Shown one piece after another: positions 7,223 through 14,429 of a stretch of 15,797 nt of DNA. The DNA is from an uncultured Collinsella sp. Its GTDB lineage: Bacteria; Actinomycetota; Coriobacteriia; Coriobacteriales; Coriobacteriaceae. Made by a program: the position numbers and the translations under genes. Position 1 is the stretch's first letter; each line of letters starts with the position of its first letter. Below the pieces are notes generated by a model that searched no databases, was not told the DNA's origin, and saw nothing but the letters and a program-made list of their open reading frames with translations. The stretch is from the NCBI GenBank assembly GCA_902465265.1, contig CABQMF010000047.1, positions 1 through 15,797 of the forward strand, written 5' to 3'.

Positions 7223-10022
7223 GCGAAACGGAGCCGTTTTTCTTGATGCGGGCGAGTATGTTTTTGAGCTTGTTAAAGTCGAGCGGTTTGGACAGATGAG
7301 CGTTCATGCCGGCGTCGTGTGCCGCCTGGGCGTCCTCGGCAAAGGCGTTGGCGGTGAGCGCGATGATGGGGATATCGGCTGCATCGACCTTCTCGCTCAG
7401 ACGAATCGCGCGGGTTGCCTCGTAGCCGTCCATGTCCGGCATCATAATGTCCATCAGAATGGCATCGAAGCTGCCGGCGGGACGGCCAACGTATAGGTCG
7501 ACCGCTTCGTTGCCATCGGCGGCGCGAGTTACGACAATGCCTTCGCTTTCGAGCAGCGCCTGGGCAATCTCGGCATTGAGCTCGTTATCTTCTGCCAAAA
7601 GAACGTTCATGCCGGCAAGCGAGCAGTTGTCTGCTTGCTCGTCCGCGCGTTCTCTTGCCTGAGGGTCTTTGTCGATATCGAGCGGAATCTGGACGTTGAA
7701 CGTACTTCCCACGCCAACCTCACTCGAAATCTCAATCGTGCCGCCCATCAGTTCAATAAGCGACTTGACGATTGGCATGCCCATGCCGACTCCTTGGAAC
7801 TTGCTGCGCGCATCGTCGCCTTCTTGGGCGAACGGCTCGTAAATGTGCGCCAAAAACTCAGGCGTCATGCCAATGCCGGTATCCGAGACGCTAAAGCAAA
7901 AGAGCGCGCGCCCGTTATCGAGTGGCTTGGTCTTTGAGCTAAAGGTGACGGAGCCGCCGTGCTTGTTGTACTTAATGCTGTTGTCTAACAGGTTGATCAT
8001 GATCTGTCGGATATGGGTGGGACTGCCGATCATGTATGGCCCCGTGGCGTACGGCAGACTATTGTCCTGCATTGTGATGCCGTTACTGGACGCGCGGAGC
8101 TTGCACAGCACCAGTGTATCGTCACAGAGCTCTTTGAGGTTAAAAGGCGTATGCTCCAGTGTTAGCTTGCGGTCTTCGATTTTGCCCATCTCGAGGATGT
8201 CGTTGATCAGCGAGAGCAGGTGATTGGCGGCAACGCGCGCCTTGGCACGGCTTTCGCGGGCGACCTGGATATCGCCTTCCTTCAATTCCTCGATCTCGAT
8301 AAGGCCCAGGATACCGTTGAGCGGCGTACGGATGTCGTGGCTCATGCGCGTGAGGAATGCCGTCTTGGCGGCGTTGGCGGCATCGGCTTTTTTGCGCTCG
8401 GTTCGAGCGCGCACGAGTGCCCAGATGAGCAGGACGATGCCGACCGACAACATACCGATGAGGGCAGCTGCAACGGCGGCACGGTTGCGATAAAGGAATT
8501 GAAGCGTGTTGGATTCCTGGGCCGTGTACGACGTGGAGGAGTAATTGCTTGCGGAGAGCGATTCTCCGGCATTGATGATGCCCTTGTTGATGATTCCCAG
8601 CAGCTCGGGCCTTCCGCGCGAAATCCAGCACGAGAGCTCGCAGGTGTCAGGGAGCTCGGCCGTCTCGCAGTTCTCGAGATCATAACGGTCGCCGATGGTT
8701 TTTACGCGTGAACTGGGGGCGAGGATGCAGTGCACCGTTCCCTTCCTGAGGGCGTCGAACGCTTCATCGTCGGATTGGCATTCGGTCACGGTCGCTGTGG
8801 GGAACAGACTTTCGAGTACATTTCGGTTGATAAACGATGATTTGGTACAGGCGATGTTCTGAAGGTCTTTGTTCAGGTTGTTTCCGGTGTGGATGGCGGT
8901 GAGGGATGTGGTCCCCAACGATATCGACTGCACAACGCCTGATTGCTCGGCAAACCAGTAATCTCGGTATACCGGCAGCGCAACGTCGATGCTTCCCTTT
9001 GACAGGGCCTTTGACATCATCTTGTAGTTATCAAAGGCGACGGTTTTGACCGTAATGCCAAATTTATCGTGCAACGTCGTCGCAAGCGATGCGAGCGAAC
9101 CTTCCATTTTGCCGTCTTCGTCTTCGTTGCAGTAGGGGAGTTTGCCCGTAATGTAGCCGAGCGTGATGGTGTTGTCATTTGCTTCGAGCCAGGAACGTTC
9201 GGGGCCGTTGAGCGATGATGAACCGCTGTTTTGGGCCGAGTAGTTAGATTTGACTTCGTCGATATAGCGTGGGTTGACGCGGGCGATTGCCGACATGGCG
9301 GCATTGATGTCGTCCCTTAGGTCGGGGCGGCTTTTGGGGACGGCAAAGTAGTAGTCGCTCGAACCAACGTAGAACATGGGTGACGCATCGGGCGACGAGA
9401 GCGTGTCGTTCATGATGATGGCGTCGACCTCGCCGTTTGTGAGCGCGCCAAAGAGGGCGCCGCCAGTGTCGATTTCTTTATAGGTGCAGGTAATGCCTTC
9501 GTTGGCGAGCCACTGCTGGCCAACGAAGGTTTGCATAACGTCGGGGTTGTAGCCGATGGTAAGGCCTTGGAGCGCTTGGGGGTCGCCCTTGGCCAGATCG
9601 TCGCGATCGGGCTTGGCGTAGATGTAGTAGCGCTCGGTGCCCTCGGGGTTCGAGGAAAAGAGCAGCTTTTGGGCGCGTTCCTCGGAGTAGGAGATGTTGG
9701 GCATGAGGTCGATTTCGCCTGCCTCGAGCATGTCCATAAGCTCGGTGAAGGTGCCGGAGACGTATTCGTACCGCCAGCCGGGCGTGTAGTACGACAGGGT
9801 CTGGAGGTACTCGTAGCCCCATCCCGAAAGACGCTCCCCGGGGGTGCCGTTCTGGAAGCCTTCGCTGTTGACGAGCCAACCAACGCGGACCGTCTTGACT
9901 GGCTGACTAGAGTCATCGGCAAAAGCCTGGACAGGCGCGATAGAACTCAGCACGACAAGCGCGGCAAGCACAACGGCCAGGGCGCGATATATAACTGAAC
10001 GAAGGACAGTGGCAGCTCTCAC
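7218..10022 (-). CDS. BvgS/EvgS-like hybrid kinase with two solute-binding domains
   Basis: The 934-residue protein has a signal peptide (1-34, ending PVQA-FADD), two tandem SBP_bac_3-like sensor domains (about 45-262 and 284-500), one membrane helix (514-538), HisKA, HATPase_c and a receiver. Kinase motifs are intact: H562 in MSHDIRTPLN, N677/N681, D714 in DTGIGM, GVGMG at 744-748. The receiver has E811-D812, D858 in LMDIMMPD and K912. This matches the BvgS/EvgS plan up to the receiver, but the PAS domain before HisKA and the C-terminal HPt are absent. The start is best placed at GTG 10022: AGGA lies 6 nt upstream of it, while the TTG at 10028 directly touches the AGGA. The second sensor domain is unusually rich in cysteine (C298, C392, C415, C432, C452, C461, C465). 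The ligand is unknown; amino acids or similar small solutes are typical for the fold. Confidence 0.92.
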   Translation of the reverse strand: MRAATVLRSVIYRALAVVLAALVVLSSIAPVQAFADDSSQPVKTVRVGWLVNSEGFQNGTPGERLSGWGYEYLQTLSYYTPGWRYEYVSGTFTELMDMLEAGEIDLMPNISYSEERAQKLLFSSNPEGTERYYIYAKPDRDDLAKGDPQALQGLTIGYNPDVMQTFVGQQWLANEGITCTYKEIDTGGALFGALTNGEVDAIIMNDTLSSPDASPMFYVGSSDYYFAVPKSRPDLRDDINAAMSAIARVNPRYIDEVKSNYSAQNSGSSSLNGPERSWLEANDNTITLGYITGKLPYCNEDEDGKMEGSLASLATTLHDKFGITVKTVAFDNYKMMSKALSKGSIDVALPVYRDYWFAEQSGVVQSISLGTTSLTAIHTGNNLNKDLQNIACTKSSFINRNVLESLFPTATVTECQSDDEAFDALRKGTVHCILAPSSRVKTIGDRYDLENCETAELPDTCELSCWISRGRPELLGIINKGIINAGESLSASNYSSTSYTAQESNTLQFLYRNRAAVAAALIGMLSVGIVLLIWALVRARTERKKADAANAAKTAFLTRMSHDIRTPLNGILGLIEIEELKEGDIQVARESRAKARVAANHLLSLINDILEMGKIEDRKLTLEHTPFNLKELCDDTLVLCKLRASSNGITMQDNSLPYATGPYMIGSPTHIRQIMINLLDNSIKYNKHGGSVTFSSKTKPLDNGRALFCFSVSDTGIGMTPEFLAHIYEPFAQEGDDARSKFQGVGMGMPIVKSLIELMGGTIEISSEVGVGSTFNVQIPLDIDKDPQARERADEQADNCSLAGMNVLLAEDNELNAEIAQALLESEGIVVTRAADGNEAVDLYVGRPAGSFDAILMDIMMPDMDGYEATRAIRLSEKVDAADIPIIALTANAFAEDAQAAHDAGMNAHLSKPLDFNKLKNILARIKKNGSVSL

Positions 10023-10043
10023 ATGCAATCCTAACGAATCGAG

Positions 10044-10071
10044 ACATTACCGCATAAGGATACCAGCTCAA
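10044..10071 (-). promoter_or_regulatory. Promoter of the fused-sensor kinase
   Basis: On the minus strand TTGAGC (10071-10066) and TAATGT (10049-10044) are 16 nt apart, about 22 nt upstream of the GTG start. Both hexamers are fair sigma-70 matches. Confidence 0.5.
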
Positions 10072-10114
10072 CCTGCCCAGTCGGCAGCTGCACCGCTAAA
10101 CGCTCCCGCCCGGC

Positions 10115-10198
10115 AGTCATTGGGGACGTTCTTAAACGACTAGTCATTGGGGACGTTCTTGTTTGACTAGTCATTTAAGAACGTCCCCAATGACTAGT
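10115..10198. repeat. REP-like cluster: two direct and one inverted copy
   Basis: The 19-nt unit AGTCATTGGGGACGTTCTT occurs at 10115-10133 and 10142-10160, and inverted at 10177-10195, all identical. Copies 2 and 3 extend to a perfect 22-bp inverted repeat (10139-10160 with 10177-10198) with a 16-nt loop. ACTAGT occurs three times (10139-10144, 10166-10171, 10193-10198), at the edges and in the loop. The GGGGAC core recalls REP-type repeats mobilised by Y1 (RAYT) transposases, by memory only; no such gene is in the window. It sits between the divergent starts of the fused kinase and the potassium channel. Confidence 0.85.
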
Positions 10199-10267
10199 TT
10201 CGTTTGCGGGGGAGGCGTGGGACAATACCGAGCGAACGTGATTGGGCGTCTGGGAAAAGGGGTCGCG

Positions 10268-10693
10268 ATGAACAAGTTGAGGACGCTTGCCGACGTGTTG
10301 CGCCAGGCTGGCTTTGCGCGCATCACGGGCCTGTTTCTTATCTTCTATCTGCTGTGCTCGACGGCCGTTTGGCTGTCCGAGCCCACGACCCTCACGTTTG
10401 GCGATGGCCTGTGGTTTAGCTTTGAGACGGTCTCGACCATCGGCTTTGGTGACATTCCGGCCGAGACACCGGTTGCCCGCGCCATTACCGTCGTCTTGAG
10501 CGTCATCAGCATCTTCTACATCGCCATGCTCACGGGCGTGGCGGTGAACTACTGCAATACGCTTATCAAGATGCGTCAAAAGGACACCATGGCACGCTTT
10601 ATGGATGATCTGGAGCATTTGGAAGAGCTCGATCACGACGAGCTTGCCGATCTTTCGCGTCGCGTGCGCGAGTATCGTCGACGCCAGCGCTAA
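10268..10693 (+). CDS. Minimal two-TM potassium channel
   Basis: The 141-residue protein has the plan of a KcsA-like pore subunit: TM1 (about 18-36), a pore helix (FGDGLWFSFETVS), selectivity filter T57-I-G-F-G-D62, TM2 (72-93) and a charged C-terminal helix (105-141, rich in Asp, Glu and Arg) that probably bundles in the tetramer. The filter differs from the common TVGYGD by Ile and Phe, both tolerated in bacterial channels. There is no RCK or cyclic-nucleotide domain, so gating must rest on the pore and tail. The start at 10268 has AAAGGGG 5 nt upstream; the open frame upstream runs through the repeat cluster. The LOG-family gene follows after 34 nt, which suggests an operon. Confidence 0.88.
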   Translation: MNKLRTLADVLRQAGFARITGLFLIFYLLCSTAVWLSEPTTLTFGDGLWFSFETVSTIGFGDIPAETPVARAITVVLSVISIFYIAMLTGVAVNYCNTLIKMRQKDTMARFMDDLEHLEELDHDELADLSRRVREYRRRQR

Positions 10694-10727
10694 GACGAAC
10701 GTCGTGCGCCACAACAGGGGGGCAAAT

Positions 10728-11261
10728 ATGAACATCACCGTGTATCTGGGCGCCAACGCTGGCAATGACCCGGTGTTTCTGCCTGCAGTGCGAGAGCTCG
10801 GCACGTGGATTGGCTCCAACGGCCACGCGCTGGTATACGGCGGCTCCAAGTCGGGCCTGATGGGTGCGCTCGCCGATAGCGTACTCGAGGCGGGTGGACA
10901 CGTGACGGGTGTTGAGCCGAGCTTTTTTATCGAGGCAGAGTTTCAACATGACGGTATCGATGACCTCATAGTGACGAGCGATATGGCGGAGCGCAAGGCC
11001 AAGATGATTGAGCTCGGCGATGCGTTCATCGCCTTTCCCGGTGGGACGGGCACGCTCGAGGAGATTGCCGAGGTCATGTCCGCGGTGTCGTTGGGACACC
11101 TGAGTGCTCCGTGCATCCTGTATAACCTGGACGGTTACTACAACGACCTCAAGGCGCTGCTCGGGCACATGATTGATAAAGGACTTTCGAGCCCGAGGCG
11201 CCAGCACGGCATCTACTTTGCCGACGATTTGCGCGAGATTGCCTCGATTATCAACGGATAA
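10728..11261 (+). CDS. LOG-family (TIGR00730) nucleotide phosphoribohydrolase
   Basis: This 177-residue Rossmann-fold protein shows both LOG-family motifs: GGSKSGLMG (residues 38-46) and PGGTGTLEE (104-112), with the conserved Arg-Lys pair R89-K90 in MAERKAKM. Members hydrolyse nucleoside 5'-monophosphates to a free base and ribose 5-phosphate; plant and some bacterial members act on cytokinin nucleotides, others on AMP or related purine nucleotides. In a gut bacterium nucleotide salvage or clean-up is a safer guess than hormone production. A strong AGGGGGG ribosome site precedes the ATG by 6 nt. The gene lies 34 nt after the potassium channel and 125 nt before the ClC gene. An in-frame start at 10605 would overlap the channel gene and has no support. 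Confidence 0.88.
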   Translation: MNITVYLGANAGNDPVFLPAVRELGTWIGSNGHALVYGGSKSGLMGALADSVLEAGGHVTGVEPSFFIEAEFQHDGIDDLIVTSDMAERKAKMIELGDAFIAFPGGTGTLEEIAEVMSAVSLGHLSAPCILYNLDGYYNDLKALLGHMIDKGLSSPRRQHGIYFADDLREIASIING

Positions 11262-11341
11262 GTCTTGAGCCTGCCCCACTATGGCTCCCAATGGTGCCGT
11301 TTGCAGCGCAGATGGTTGGCTCGTTCGGGCAACGCTCGCTC

Positions 11342-11347
11342 TACAAT
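11342..11347 (+). promoter_or_regulatory. -10-like TACAAT upstream of the ClC gene
   Basis: TACAAT lies 40 nt upstream of the ClC start codon in the 125-nt gap after the LOG gene. A -35 match is poor (TTGGCT at 11316-11321 is 20 nt away), so the ClC gene may also be read from the channel/LOG operon. Confidence 0.35.
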
Positions 11348-11386
11348 AAAACGTATCTATGTCGACTTTGACCGCGGGAGGACCCG

Positions 11387-12691
11387 ATGGATAACCTTGC
11401 CAAACCCACAAACCGCGCGCTGTTTTTAGTTAGCGTTGCCGTGACCGGTGCGTTCGCAGGTGCCGCGGTCTGGCTGTTCTTTTTTGCGATGGAGCACGGT
11501 ATCGACTATCTATGGACCGAGATTCCGCACGCGCTGGGCGTCTCTTCGCCCGAGCTTGCCAGCGGCCCGTTTGGCTTTTTGCCGTACCCGTTTTTTGTCT
11601 GCCTGCTGGGCGGTCTGTTAATCGGTCTGTACGAAAAGATGACAGGCACCAAGAGCGATGACCTCAACCAGGTGATGGCTAAGGTTAAGCAAGACGGGCG
11701 CTATCCGTACGACAACCTGGGCAAGCTTTCGCTCGCGGCATTGCTGCCGCTGCTGTTTGGCGGAAGCATTGGACCGGAGGCCGGCCTGACCGGCGTTATC
11801 GCTGGTCTGTGCAGCTGGGTCGGCGACCGCATGCGTCGCTTTGGCGCCGAGTTTAGGGAGCTTACGCTGCTGGGCACCCAGGCTGCCCTGACGGCGCTCT
11901 TTACCGCGCCCGTCTTTGGCTTTGTGGCGCCGCTTGCCGGTAGCGCCGACGGCCAGGGCGAAGACGCCGACGATGAGCCCGCGTCCGACGAGATCACGAT
12001 CAAGCTGCCCAAGGCGCAAAAGACGGTGGTCTACGGTATTGCGATTGCCGGCGGTCTGGGCACTTACCTGCTGCTTGGCCAGCTTGTGGGCGGCGGCATG
12101 GGCATGCCCAGGTTCGAGTCCGCCGAGGTGGGCAACCTAGAGCTTACCTGGCTCGTCCCCCTGTCGTTGATCGGAACAATCTGCGGCTGGCTGTACTTTG
12201 TCTCCGAGCACGCAAGCGAGGCACTGTCCCATGCAATAGGGGAACGCCCTGTCGTCAAGGCCATGCTGGCCGGTCTGGCGCTCGCCATCTGCGGCACGGT
12301 TTTGCCCTACACCATGTTTGCCGGCGAGACCCAGGCCGACGTGCTCATGGAAACCTATCTGACCATTCCCGCCGGCGTGCTTATCGCGACCGGTCTTGTC
12401 AAGGCCATGCTGACCCCCGCCCTCATCAACCTTGGTTGGCGCGGCGGCCACTTCTTCCCGGTTATCTTCTCGGGCGTAAGCCTGGGCTATGGCCTGGCCA
12501 TCCTCACCGGCGCAGATCCGGTCTTTTGCGTCGCCGTCTGCACGGCATCGACGATGGGCGCCGTTATGCGTCAGCCGGTCATGGTTGTGGGCCTGCTGCT
12601 CATGTGCTTCCCGCTCAAGGGTATCGTCTGCATGATCATCGCCGCCGTTATCGCCGCCGGCATTCCGCTGCCCAAGCCGCTGCGCAAGTAG
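11387..12691 (+). CDS. ClC-family chloride channel/transporter
   Basis: The 434-residue membrane protein belongs to the ClC family, which moves chloride or fluoride either as a channel or in exchange for protons. It has about ten hydrophobic segments and two family signatures: GGSIGPEAG (125-133), matching the G-x-x-G-P motif at the start of helix N-side selectivity region, and GWRGGHFFPVIFSG (350-363), matching GxFxP. The first motif GSGIP is not recognisable. At the place of the gating glutamate (E148 in E. coli ClC-ec1, GREGP) stands Ile128, while Glu131 follows the proline. That variant suggests altered proton coupling (inference). A polar acidic loop (186-204, GEDADDEPASDE) lies mid-protein. 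There are no CBS domains. The start has GGGAGGA upstream. Confidence 0.85.
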   Translation: MDNLAKPTNRALFLVSVAVTGAFAGAAVWLFFFAMEHGIDYLWTEIPHALGVSSPELASGPFGFLPYPFFVCLLGGLLIGLYEKMTGTKSDDLNQVMAKVKQDGRYPYDNLGKLSLAALLPLLFGGSIGPEAGLTGVIAGLCSWVGDRMRRFGAEFRELTLLGTQAALTALFTAPVFGFVAPLAGSADGQGEDADDEPASDEITIKLPKAQKTVVYGIAIAGGLGTYLLLGQLVGGGMGMPRFESAEVGNLELTWLVPLSLIGTICGWLYFVSEHASEALSHAIGERPVVKAMLAGLALAICGTVLPYTMFAGETQADVLMETYLTIPAGVLIATGLVKAMLTPALINLGWRGGHFFPVIFSGVSLGYGLAILTGADPVFCVAVCTASTMGAVMRQPVMVVGLLLMCFPLKGIVCMIIAAVIAAGIPLPKPLRK

Positions 12692-12783
12692 CACGACAGC
12701 GTACGGTCGATACAAGCACCCTAGGCCCGGTGTGGCGCTGTGTCATGGATTTGCGAGCGCCTAGATCTCGCTCGGAATCGGCG

Positions 12784-13659
12784 CTATTTCCAAACCGCGA
12801 GCGCGGCGGTGCCCAGGACGATGAGAGCGAGACCGATGGCGCTGCGTCGTGAGAGTTTTTCGTTGAATGCCAGGCGCGCAAATAGTACCGATACGACAAT
12901 CGATAGTTTGTCGATCTGCACCACGACGCTCACCTGGCCTGTGGCGATGGCGTAGTAGCACAGCAGCCACGATGCGCCAGTCGCAATGCCCGATGCTGCG
13001 AGAAATACGAGTTCGCAGCGGTCTACGTGCACGGCTTGGCCCATCTTGCCTTTAGCTGCCACGATTGCCCATGCCATAACCAGTACCACACAGGTACGGA
13101 TTGCCGTGGCCAGGTTGGACTCGACGCCTTCGATGCCAGCCTTGGCAAGGATGGACGTGAGCGCTGCGAACACGGCGGCGCCGAGGGCGTAAGCGAGCCA
13201 GGTTCGGTCTTGCTGCTGCTCGGGTCCGGCAGACTGCTTCTTCTCGATCATTAAAAACGTGCCGAGGGTGATGACAGCGGTTCCCACGAGCTTAACCGCA
13301 AGGTTGCTCGTCTCGCCAAAAAGCACGATGGCGATCAGTGCAGCGAGTACGGTGCTCATCTTGTCGACCGGTGCGACCTTATTGACGTCTCCGATGCCCA
13401 ACGCCTTAAAGTAACAGATCCACGAAGCACCGGTAGCGAGTCCCGAGAGGACGAGAAAGAGCCAAGATCTGGGTTCGATGCTGCCGATGGTTCCAATGGA
13501 TCCAGAAATGCCCGCCATTGCCCAGGCGAAAACGAGCACCACGCAGGTGCGAATGGCCGTCGCGACATCGGAGTCGGTCTGCTTGATGCCGCATTTGGCC
13601 AAGATGGATGTGATGCCGGCAAAGAATGCTGACGCAAATGCTGCGACGGCCCACGACAC
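12784..13659 (-). CDS. EamA/DMT-family transporter
   Basis: The 291-residue protein has ten hydrophobic segments in two homologous EamA halves (about 1-139 and 154-291), as in drug/metabolite transporters of the inner membrane. The halves are unusually alike: TSILAK-x-GI, ATAIRTCVVLV-x-AWA, SG-x-ATGASW and DK-x-S-x-V recur in both. The substrate cannot be told. The start is GTG at 13659: the frame is closed by a TGA 18 nt upstream, and GAGGAGG lies 10 nt before the GTG, a slightly long spacing. It runs convergent with the ClC gene, 92 nt apart with no clear terminator, and starts 68 nt after the ABC permease ends on the same strand, so weak read-through from that operon is possible. Confidence 0.88.
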   Translation of the reverse strand: MSWAVAAFASAFFAGITSILAKCGIKQTDSDVATAIRTCVVLVFAWAMAGISGSIGTIGSIEPRSWLFLVLSGLATGASWICYFKALGIGDVNKVAPVDKMSTVLAALIAIVLFGETSNLAVKLVGTAVITLGTFLMIEKKQSAGPEQQQDRTWLAYALGAAVFAALTSILAKAGIEGVESNLATAIRTCVVLVMAWAIVAAKGKMGQAVHVDRCELVFLAASGIATGASWLLCYYAIATGQVSVVVQIDKLSIVVSVLFARLAFNEKLSRRSAIGLALIVLGTAALAVWK

Positions 13660-13727
13660 GGGTTGAGCGCCTCCTCAAAAAAGACCACTCCAGATCTATG
13701 GCGCATGTCCGATGATACCGCGCTTGC

Positions 13728-14429
13728 CTATAGGTTGCGTGCCCGGTAGACCTTGGTGCTGATGGCACAGCTGACAACGCCAAGGACGACCGTTGCCAGC
13801 GCGACGGCACCACACGGGCAACCGAGGACGGCAGGATCGGGATTCGTCCCTGCAATCGACATGAGCTGGTTGCTGATGGGGTTGAATGAGTTTAGCGTGA
13901 CCATGATAAGGCACATGTATAGGGCGTACAGACCAACGGATAGGCGTTGCGCCTTCATATGTTCAAATCGAAAGAACAGAGGCAGTACCAAAAACACCGC
14001 CATGAGGGAGAAAAGCATCGATATTGCCGAGGCGATTGCGGTCTCAAAGACGGTCTCTCCCGTGGAGGGGATACCCACGCTGTTTAAGATCGGGATGGCG
14101 ACGATACTCAACAGCACGGCCGCGCACGTCATGATGACCGAGAAAATAGTGATGCACAGGTAGCGTGCGCTGACGATGTCTTTGCGTGAGATGGGCAGCG
14201 TTGCCCGATAGCGCTCCCATCCGTTTTGGTTGTCGAGCCCGGCCAGCGACGTCATGGCCATGATAGGCGACATGGCACTGATCGCGAAGGCGCCGGCGGC
14301 GCTCATATCGGAATCACCATTCGATGCCCTGACGGCGGTCAGCACGACGAAGATGAACAGGCCGACACCTGCGATGCTCGGGACGAGCGTGCGAACGATG
14401 GCAAGCTCGGACATAATGGCGCGTTTCAT
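13728..14429 (-). CDS. ABC-2-type permease
   Basis: The 233-residue protein has six predicted membrane helices (about 13-34, 44-65, 89-113, 128-152, 163-183, 205-227) and the cytoplasmic segment ENQNGWERYRATLPISRKDIV-like (residues about 66-88: W71, R73, Y74, LPISRKDIV), typical of ABC2_membrane_5 permeases. It would pair with the ATPase encoded just before it, whose stop overlaps its ATG (ATGA). Such pairs in YtrA-controlled operons export or resist cell-wall-active peptides or sense envelope stress in Firmicutes; the substrate here is unknown. An AAAGGGG ribosome site lies inside the end of the ATPase gene. Confidence 0.85.
   Translation of the reverse strand: MKRAIMSELAIVRTLVPSIAGVGLFIFVVLTAVRASNGDSDMSAAGAFAISAMSPIMAMTSLAGLDNQNGWERYRATLPISRKDIVSARYLCITIFSVIMTCAAVLLSIVAIPILNSVGIPSTGETVFETAIASAISMLFSLMAVFLVLPLFFRFEHMKAQRLSVGLYALYMCLIMVTLNSFNPISNQLMSIAGTNPDPAVLGCPCGAVALATVVLGVVSCAISTKVYRARNL

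Noticed and set aside
7225..7238. Small palindrome AAACGG-AG-CCGTTT at the end of the fused kinase
   Set aside because: A 6-bp stem with a 2-nt loop inside the last codons; too short to assign as a terminator or operator.
10026..10028. TTG at 10028 as start of the fused kinase
   Set aside because: The AGGA ribosome site touches this codon; the GTG at 10022 has the proper 6-nt spacing.
10115..10198. CRISPR-like repeats
   Set aside because: Only three copies, one inverted, with spacers of 8 and 16 nt and no cas genes.
11359..11370. 12-nt match ATGTCGACTTTG to the edge palindrome (24-35)
   Set aside because: Several chance 12-nt matches are expected in a window of this length, and the surrounding hairpin is absent.
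10599..11411. A 270-codon antisense frame across the LOG gene
   Set aside because: It spans three sense features, including a coding end and a gene start, and has no motif or ribosome site.
12692..12783. Terminator between the convergent ClC and DMT genes
   Set aside because: Only 5-bp stems such as GCGAG/CTCGC near 12748-12768 with no T-run; not strong enough to call.
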